Positions 56,350 to 64,000 of a DNA stretch of 64,000 bases are shown in pieces (within the stretch, counting starts at the first letter, position 1; each line of letters begins with the position of its first letter). The position numbers and the translations under genes are program-made. The stretch comes from Macropodus opercularis. Lineage: Eukaryota > Chordata > Actinopteri > Anabantiformes > Osphronemidae. The stretch is from assembly GCA_030770545.1 (NCBI GenBank), contig CM061106.1, positions 1,312,001 to 1,376,000 of the forward strand, given 5' to 3'. The notes under the pieces were generated by a model that did not search any database, was not told where the DNA came from, and worked only from the letters and a program-made list of their open reading frames with translations.

Positions 56350-58250
56350 TAAGAATTGTGGAAGAAGAAAAAAACTTTCTTAGTCCCACAGTGGGGAAAC
56401 TGCATTTTACAACAGCCAAGTACAGTTTCTAGAGTGAAGGGCATCATGCTAAGAGATAGTTTACAGCTCATTGTTGCGCATTATAATAAATATTGCACAG
56501 CTTTTTACAGTGTCAGTGGGTTATTGACACTATTAAGGTTACTGAGGGATGGACATGGGGGTAATTAGCAGAGCTGAGTGTAGAGTCTGGTTGCAGCAGG
56601 AAGGAAAGATCTGCTGATTCTCTCCTCAGCACAGCGAGGGTGGATCAGTCACTGAAGCTGCTCCACAGAACAGACAGTGCGTCCTGCAGTGGGTGAGACT
56701 CATGGACTAGTATGGACGTCAGTTTTGCCAGGATCCTTTGTCTCCACTTCCTGCACTGTGTCCAGAGACCAACCCAGGACAGAGCTGGACTTCTGGATCA
56801 CATTGTCCAGCTTCCTCCTGTCCCTCTCAGTGATGACCACACCGTACAGGACGGCTGGTGCCACCACAGAGTAATAGAAGGTCTTCAGCAGTTCACCCTT
56901 CACCCTAAAAGACCACAGTCTCCTCAGGTAGAGTCTGCTCTGACCCTTCCTGTACAGGGCTTCTGTTTTCTGGGTCTAGTTCAGTTTTTTGTTTAGTTGT
57001 ACTCCCAGGTACTTATAAGAGTCCATTCTCTCGATATCTGTTCCCTGGATGTTCACCGGTGAGGGGACAGGACATGCCACCATAGAAAATCTAGAATCCA
57101 CTCTGTCAGATGGAGGTCCACACCTGCCCGCTTCTGTTCAGAAGGACTGGCTGGATGGTCTTGAAGACACTAGAGACATAAAAAAAATTTGATCCTCATG
57201 GTGCTGTCAGGTCTTTCCAGGTGAGCAAGTGGGAGAGTGTCTTGGGGTAGAGGCTGTGTCCAGGGAGGTGTGTAGTGGGAAAATGCTGGCATTAGTCAGT
57301 GGTGTGACAGGCTGTTGGTGCAGGGGTTGGTCCAGGTGTCAGAGTTTAAATGTGGCTACTTGGGGTGACAGTAGCTGAATGGTGGAACCTGTTGAAATGC
57401 AGGTTCAGCTCGTTGACCACCTCAGGTCCCTCTGCCTGTGAGTGGGGGGATTTGTAGCCAGAAATGGTTTCCAGGCTTCTCCTCACTGATGCTCTGCTGC
57501 TGTAGCTGCATCTCCATCTTCTTCTTGTATCCGTTCCCTCTTTGATCAGCTCAGCTCCTCCTTACTCCCTGATGTGAAAGCTCTCTTCTTCTCCTTTAGG
57601 AGAGCTTTAATATCAGGGGTGATCCAGGGCTTGTTGCTAGCAAAGCACCACTCACTGGAGGGGACAATGTTTTAAGCAGACATCCATGTAGTCAGCTATG
57701 CAGCCTGTGAGGCCATTTCCATCCTCCCTGCGTGGGGAGCAGAGCTCCATTCACACAGTGGTGGTGAAACAGGCCCTGAGAGCCTCCTCACTCTCAACAG
57801 TCCACCTCTTGACTGTGTACGACCGGATAGACAGACTGGACAGCACACCACGCTGTGGTCAGCTCTCCCCAAGGGGAGGACGCACTGCAGGCCTCCTTAG
57901 TGCTGGCGTAGAACAAGTCCAGTGTTTTACTGCTCTGGTGGGACAGGTGACAGACTGTGTGTGTGGAGGCAGGTAGTGTGGCCTCATGCTGCTGACAGTT
58001 CCATGTCTCTGTGGCACATGTAATTGCGCAGTGACCCGGTTCACATACTCAGCCAGACTCCTCCTTTCTTCTTACTGCTGTCCTCCATCCTGTCGGCCCA
58101 ACAGATGAAAGTTGTCCATTGAGACAGCAGAGTCTGGGATGAGTGGTGTCAGCCAGGTCTCTGTGAACAGCCGGACGCTGCTTGTTGTGTTTTTTCTGCT
58201 GACGCCATTTCCACATCACCTTAAGAGCTGGGTCGTCACTGGTGATGTGG
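56350..58250 (-). mobile_element. LINE fragment, minus strand (broken endonuclease-RT linker and RT)
   Basis: Read on the minus strand from 58250 down, about 57700-57480 codes a linker resembling 'NKPWITPDIKALLKEKKRAF'. About 57050-56980 has 'MDSYKYLGVQLNK'. About 56903-56740 has 'LLKTFYYSVVAPAVLYGVV' and 'SSVLGWSLDTVQEV', the RT C-terminal region. The 3' end near 56405-56380 is tttccccactgtgggac followed by an A/G-rich tail, matching the tail motif at 11855. Frameshifts and deletions are frequent, so it is inactive. Confidence 0.8.
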
Positions 58251-60180
58251 GATGGGAAAAAACTGGTGTGTGAGCAGACTGGAGAGAAAAGAACCAGGGC
58301 TGGTGAAAAGGTGAAGAGGAAGTTGTTACCCTGTGATGAAAGGCTTCATGTGATGATCCAACACTTGACCAACAACCAAACTACGACACATGTTCAGTTT
58401 GTGGTGACTGTTCTCACTGTTTGTGACTTGAGGAAAGTCTTTCCTGTAAGGGTTTGGATTGACACCACTAGATGGCAGCACTTCATTACTTTTGTTAAGT
58501 CCAGTCTGCTCTGGTTTGTAGCTTGATGGCTTAGAGTGTGTATTGTAATATTACCCAGCATGCATTGCCCTGGGTGCTGCTGTCCACCTGTAGAACAGGA
58601 AGTGAGGCCATGTGTTTTATTTCCATCTGCTTTAAATAAATGCATGGAGACATATTGTGTAGCCATTGTCCTTAGAGATGTGCTGCTCTCTCACTACGTC
58701 TCTTCTACTGCAGCTTGTGGGTGATATCAGTAGAGTTGGGAGGGTGGATGTTAATTGTTTGTCTCAGACCCTGACGAGAATGAATAACATCAATTTGTTA
58801 GTTACTTCAACATCATGTCCTATATTGCAGAGCTTTGGGCAGTGAAGTGAACTATGTTCACCTTGTTGATCCTCACCCATGGAGCCGCTCCAGGTCCAGT
58901 CCCTCCCTGTGTCCATACACAGACACCTGCTGTCATCTGGCCTGTTGTTGACAGTAGGATTTCAGCCATTGAATCCTTCATGTCTACTTACAGCACAGGT
59001 TCTCTTCTCGTTTCACAGCCCCCACCTGTCGTAGAAGCTTTGGTCTGCAGGGCTCCCTCTGGTGACGCTGCACTGGTGCTTGGTTCTTCATCCATGTAGT
59101 CCCAGTGGCCTCTGCAGGTCCAAGCCTTCACTGAGTCTTTGACCCTCTGCAGCTCTGCTCAACTCTCTTCTGGGGAAGACTTCACACACAGCCGTCCTGT
59201 GGCTTGTGGCACGTGAGGCAGTGAACGAGACGACGATGCTTCAGCTGTGAAAGAAAGTAGACACAAATGTAGAACATGGTCTCATTTCACAGATCATCAC
59301 TCATGTTAGAATCATCACACAAATAAATTAAGTTCAGTCCAGTCACAAAGCCAAAGCCACACATGCATGAAAAGGTAAATATACTAACAAACACTCCACT
59401 GTTTGAAATCTCCTCCAAACCAGCACCACAGGCCTCTGCACCAACCTGCAGCTCAGTCTATGTAGTAGTATTATAATACTACGAGCAGGTTTAAATGATG
59501 AGTCTATAGAAGCTGATCACGGCTACATTCAGCTTGTTAACTGATGTGATGGGTCTGACAGGTGTGTGACAGGTGTAGTGGACATGAGCTCTCACCAGGA
59601 CCTTCAGCTTCTGCTGCTCATCACTGCTCACGTGAAGCTGATCTGCTGTGAAAAGAAAGAATAACTTTATTTTTCCCTTTCAGATTTTAACGTCCATGTC
59701 AACTCCATTAACGTTGACTTGTTGGTGCGTCAGCTGTGGCTCAGGAGCAGAGCAGACATTCACCAGTTGTTGGACCAGATGTTTGAGTCTCTGTCACATG
59801 GTACATTTTTATTTACTGTAAAAATACACACGCAGCATCAACACAGGTGCCTCATTAGGTCACGACTCCTTGATTGAGAATATTTGTTTAGCATAATTGT
59901 TGCTTAACAGCTCAGCAACTAGTGCAGGTAGATTTGTGTGAGACAGATAAAATCATTAATAACGTGGGTAAAAAACTAAGCCGCTGATTTCACAGTTGTG
60001 AGAATCTGTCGTTTGGTTTGGTCCAGAGTCCAGGGGTCAAAGAGCTGGAGACGAGCTACAGCCGATCTGCTCTGATTGGACAGATGTTGGTGACATCATT
60101 CCAGTGACTAGTCCCACATTTAGTCTTTGTTTAAAATGTTCTGTTACTGTTTGTGTTTCTGTGAAGGTTCTCATTCATCC
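58251..60180. other. No gene seen
   Basis: Short open frames only, with no conserved motif. Local words such as 'gttgtagaacaggaagtgagg' do not identify a family. Confidence 0.45.
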
Positions 60181-60190
60181 AGGTCAAGTT

Positions 60191-61659
60191 GTCTGAAGGT
60201 TGAGTCATGGCAACTGGACTTCTTCTAGTTAGTAGAAACGTTTCACCACCTATCCAGGTGGCTTCTTCAGTCTGTGGGAAGTTGGTGGAGACCACTAATA
60301 TATCCTCCAGTTGGGTTTCACTTAACACCTGTGAAGAATGGGCTCGTTATGCGAACAGAGGGGGGTGTGAGGGTAGTGAGTAGGTGTGAATCCTCAACTA
60401 CCGTGACTCCTCCTACAACCATTAAAGGGTCGTTAAGTGTCTCCTTTGTGGGGGACGTGTAAAGTGGTCTTGATCTTCCTTCATAGTTGAAAGGGCAGCA
60501 GGTAGATGGAGACAAGTTGTGTCTGAGGCCCCCACCTCTGTTGAGAGAGGGGCTGTTTACCTGGACATGTACGGCTTCTCTGACGCCTCGTTCAAACCAC
60601 CTGTCTTCTCTGTCCAGAATGTGAACGTTGTTGTCTTCAAATGAGTGGCCTTTGTCTTTTAAGTGGAGATACACGGCAGATACTGGTCCTGATGTGTTGT
60701 TCCTCCTATGCTGGTTCATCCTCTTGTGTAATGGCTGTTTGGTTTCACCAATGTATAGTTCCGAGCACTCTTCACTGCATTGAACTGCATATACTATGTT
60801 GCTCCTCCTGTGTTTTGGTGTCGGGTCCTTTGGATGTACAAGCTTCTGTCTGAGGGTGTTGGTGGGTTTGAAGTAGACAGGTATGTTGTAGTTTCTAAAA
60901 ATCCTTTTAAGCTTTTCGGACACTCCGGCCATGTAAGGAATGACCAGGTTCTTCCGTTGGCTTTGGGTGTCCGGCTGTTCTGTTGTCCTTGTTCTGGGAC
61001 GTGACGCAGCTTTGTTGAAGGCCCATCTGGGGCCACAGGTCCTGAGAGCTGCCCTTACATGCATGTTCTCCTTCGTCTTGGCTACAGTGGAAGTGGGAAT
61101 GTTCTCCGCTCTGTGGTTCAGGGTCCTGATGACTCCTAGTTTGTGCTGAAGGGGGTGATGAGAGTCAAACAGAAGATATTGGTCTGTGTGGGTGGGTTTT
61201 CTGTAGATTTCTATTTCCAAGCCGCCGTCATTCCCTCTGATGACTGCGCAGTCCAGAAAGGCCAGTCTGTTGTTTTTGGTGTCTTCTCTGGTGAACCTGA
61301 TGTTGCTGTCCACTGTATTTATGTGGTCTGTGAAGGTCTGCACCTCCTGGATCTTGATCTTCACCCAGGTGTCATCCACATATCTGAACCAATGGGTTGG
61401 GGCTGTACCTGAGAAAGAGTCAAGAGCTTTCTTCTCCACTTCTTCCATATATAGGTTGGCCACAATAGGTGACACAGGAGAGCCCATAGCGCAGCCATGC
61501 CTCTGTCTGTAGAAGTCCCCTCTATAGCTGAAATATGTGGTGTTAAGGCATAAGTGGTCTCCACCAACTTCCCACAGACTGAAGAAGCCACCTGGATAGG
61601 TGGTGAAACGTTTCTACTAACTAGAAGAAGCCCAGTTGCCATGACTCAACCTTCAGACT
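60191..61659 (-). mobile_element. Penelope-like retroelement, 5'-truncated, with RT end and GIY-YIG endonuclease
   Basis: The minus-strand frame 61487-60318 (389 codons) continues an open frame from further upstream (to about 61545). It begins inside RT with 'RGDFYRQRHGCAMGSPVSP' and has the catalytic 'FRYVDDTWVK'. It then carries a basic linker and the GIY-YIG nuclease core 'SNIVYAVQCSEECSELYIGE' with 'LHKRMNQHRRN'. The first RT motifs are absent, so the copy is truncated. Inverted repeats of about 107 bp, 60191-60296 and 61553-61659, flank it. Similar terminal pieces occur at 11212-11277 and 43660-43740. The ORF is remarkably free of stops. Confidence 0.9.
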
Positions 61660-62203
61660 ACTGTTTGTGTTGTGAAATCAATGGATGTGACCCTGACCTA
61701 CAGCCCTGAAACGTATGGTACCACAATAAACTGACTGTCTGCAGAAACCTCCATCACTCAGACCCGGAGCCGACCCACTAAGAGCAGAACCGAGTTCAGA
61801 CAGACTCAGCAGAACTGGGAGTGACTCCACTTTGCTCTGCATCTACAGATGGATCAGGAAGGAGCAGGCTGATGGAGGAGACTGACAGAGAGGAAATACA
61901 GGAAAGACAAAACCCTACAAACACAAAGCAGCTCTGTGAGGAAATGAAACCGTTTAAAACACAGCAAACCCACAAAGTTGGACCCTCCTGCAGCGTAAAG
62001 AGCAGAGCTTCCCTGGCTGCTCTCTCCCAGTCTCTCAGCTCTGTCACGTTCACTAGCACCGCTGCCTTTGAGCAAACACACTGAGCTGAACTGTAACGTT
62101 ATCACTGAGGGAAGATGAACCAGCGACGAAGAGCAGAGCGATGAACAGCTGATTAAAACACACACAGGGACTCACGGACACAAACAGCCTGACACTGACA
62201 CTG
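61660..62203. other. No gene seen
   Basis: Open frames on both strands around 61820-62160 have no recognised motif and overlap each other. Nothing firm is supported. Confidence 0.4.
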
Positions 62204-62211
62204 AATCCTAA

Positions 62212-63032
62212 TAGGGATGGGAATATCGACTCTCTGGAATCGATACTTCGATACCCGCTGGCCGATACTTTGGAGTCGATACTGTTTAAGTAGCGCTCGA
62301 TACTACTAATAAAAACGTGCAATTACTTTTCACTTCTGATAGTTTTTAACTTAATGTGTTATAAGATATAAAAAATGAAATGAACCATAATTTTACTTCC
62401 CCAAATATGCAATGAGCTAAGTCAGTTTTGCCCAATACCTCGATCGTTGAGGTAGTTTGGGTTGATCACACTGACAAAATCCCACGTAGGCAGCTGTGAA
62501 AAAGAATCCGCACCGTAGAGCAGCTGGAACCTGCACATGCGCAGACCAGCTGAGCGGCAGAGACGTTTATATACGTGGACATACACAATTTCCGGTTAGA
62601 AGCGGCTTTAAAAGCCGCAGAATTATGCGCCGAAGCTGCCGGTACATAAACATGTGCTCACACACTCACCAGCTGCGCAGCGGAAACATCCCGGTGATGT
62701 TTTACTGTTAAATATTTACTGTGTGGTTTTGTTCTACTTGAGCACTATGATCTTTCAATTTAAGAAATAGTATTTTGTATTAATTTCAATTTTATTTATT
62801 ATAATTTAAAATTTATTATATTTTTATTATTAGCATTTAAGCAAGTATTTCTGTTCATGAGCATTATTCATGTTGCCATAAAGATATTAACTTTATTATT
62901 ATTGTTATTTATATAACACTGAGCAATGATGATTTGTCTTTAAGGTGCAAAAAGTATCGGTATCGTAGATATTGGCCCTGTAGTTACTTGGTATCGAATC
63001 GATACCAAATTTTGTGGTATCGCCCATCACTA
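62212..63032. mobile_element. hAT-type MITE with perfect 8-bp target duplication
   Basis: Ends TAGGGATGGGAATATCGA and, from the right, TAGTGATGGGCGATACCA are inverted. The duplication aatcctaa lies at 62204-62211 and 63033-63040. Sub-terminal repeats of the word 'atcgata' follow. It is 821 bp with no transposase. hAT assignment rests on the 8-bp duplication and the end sequence. Confidence 0.85.
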
Positions 63033-63328
63033 AATCCTAATCACACCTGGAGGTCCGTGAACGCAACAGAACAACAGTTAAAATGTAAAATGAATCTGTG
63101 CCAATTATTAGAATATGAATATGAGTTTTATCCTCTCAAAGAAAACAACAAACGCGTCCCTGGACAAATGAAATCAGTCAATAGGGTAAATGACGACTGG
63201 TAGTTATCGCGAGATTCACGCGTGAGATCACGTGACTATTTGAGTGGTCGCGCCGTTTTGTAAGATCTGGTTTCTTTGTGTTATGGTTACAGTCAGAGAC
63301 CTGTTGGATTTTATCGATCAGGACCAAA

Positions 63329-63529
63329 ATGGATCAGCACCAGGTGGAAGTGAAAACACAGGACGTGGACGTTAATCAAGACCAGTTGAAGAGCGACACG
63401 GAGCAGGACCCGAGTTTAACCGAGCAGGACCGATCCACTAGAATGAAGGAGCAGCAGGACAACGACCACGATGGAGCCACAGACCAACAGGTCGGTGCTG
63501 ATCAGTTCACCGCTAAAAGCGGCTCATAG
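63329..63529 (+). CDS. Unidentified small acidic Gln/Asp-rich ORF
   Basis: ATG at 63329 opens 66 codons rich in Asp, Gln and Glu, with a 'DQDQ'/'QDVDVNQDQ' pattern, ending in TAG at 63527. It follows a CpG-richer stretch (63205-63290: cgcgagattcacgcgtgaga, gtcgcgccg) that could be a promoter. I do not recognise the family. It may be the first exon of a gene running past the window, or chance. Confidence 0.3.
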   Translation: MDQHQVEVKTQDVDVNQDQLKSDTEQDPSLTEQDRSTRMKEQQDNDHDGATDQQVGADQFTAKSGS

Positions 63530-64000
63530 CGACACTAAAAGCCTGAACATGAGCCTCAGGCTCCGTCTGTCACCAGAACAAAGTGGTTGGTGTCAAACCT
63601 AGGAAGCAGTTTAGTCTTTGTCGGGCTGCAGACGTGGTGGGAGCCAACATGGCGGCTTTTCCCCGATGCTTTAGTGAAAACCCAGCAAACGAGTGTGGCT
63701 GGAAAAGCTTTGACTAAACAGTGATGATCCCAGAGGAAACATTAGAACAGACGTCCAACGATGTAGCAGCGAAATCTGGTTGATGCAGCTTGAACAGGAC
63801 AGAAAAGAAGAACGAGCTTCAACAAAGAGATAAATGTATCAGTTAAAACATGAGGAAGCTCATTTAAATATCCAGGTCAGCGGAAAATGCTGAGTCACAG
63901 GATTGTTGTGCTTTTCTTCCCCTTTCACTGTTTGTAGGAAGCTCAGGTATGAATGGAGTTAATTTCTATCACAGGTCCTTCAAATGACTTAGTTCACCTG
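63530..64000. other. No gene seen to window end
   Basis: I see no exon or repeat that I can name in this last interval. Confidence 0.4.

Overview
This window is teleost fish genomic DNA. The evidence is a gene with the fish-specific NLR layout (N-terminal 'MNQCEDREEG' exon, FISNA-NACHT exon, 174-nt LRR exons, C-terminal PRY/SPRY), spliced exons with GT/AG borders, and a dense mixture of fish-type repeats: Tc1/mariner, hAT, piggyBac-like, several non-LTR families, a Penelope-like element, a tRNA-headed SINE, LTRs and a Maverick/Polinton-type fragment. There are no prokaryotic operons. All calls come from reading the sequence; no database search was run.

Layout. 1-948 is a decayed Tc1-like transposon. 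2473-4819 is a spliced ubiquitin-specific-protease-like gene (+) with Cys and His boxes, a tandemly duplicated 32-nt exon and a frameshift in its last exon. 5377-6287 is a hAT-like element. 6503-8301 (-) is an orphan 5' end of an NLR gene: one start exon and three tandem copies of its 120-nt second exon, with no NACHT. 8.4-20.9 kb is repeat-rich and has no host gene that I can support; it holds a SINE with target duplications, a solo LTR carrying a minisatellite, LINE remnants and a long hairpin.

21085-53636 (+) is the main gene, an NLRC3-like NLR. My splice model joins ten exons into 1146 codons plus a stop, with every junction phase agreeing. A further LRR exon at 29668-29834 is 7 nt short and carries a stop, so it must be skipped to reach the B30.2 domain. 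A 156-nt intron (22329-22484) is open in frame, so retaining it would add 52 residues. The LRR exons are separated by an intron of about 23 kb swollen by transposons.

That large intron holds the most striking structure. A Maverick/Polinton (adintovirus-like) fragment at about 35.9-42.3 kb has a minor-capsid-like gene (+) converging on a protein-primed type DNA polymerase B (-). The capsid gene is split by a mariner-superfamily transposon, which contains a second copy of the same family, which contains a third. The three left ends (37067, 37406, 37684) and three right ends (38970, 39986, 40820) pair last-in-first-out. The same intron also carries two hAT elements with target duplications, a 42-bp minisatellite, a SINE, an open endonuclease-RT fragment (44923-46218), an integrase-core remnant and a nearly intact LINE (about 49.2-52.35 kb).

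Downstream of the NLR lie a minus-strand LINE fragment (56.35-58.25 kb), a 5'-truncated Penelope-like element with RT and GIY-YIG endonuclease flanked by inverted repeats (60.19-61.66 kb), a hAT-type MITE with perfect target duplications (62212-63032) and an unidentified small acidic ORF at 63.3 kb.

The host genes appear to be an innate-immunity receptor locus in an expanding family. Two NLR 5' ends point away from each other about 13 kb apart, and one has lost its body. Most of the remaining sequence is successive mobile-element insertion.
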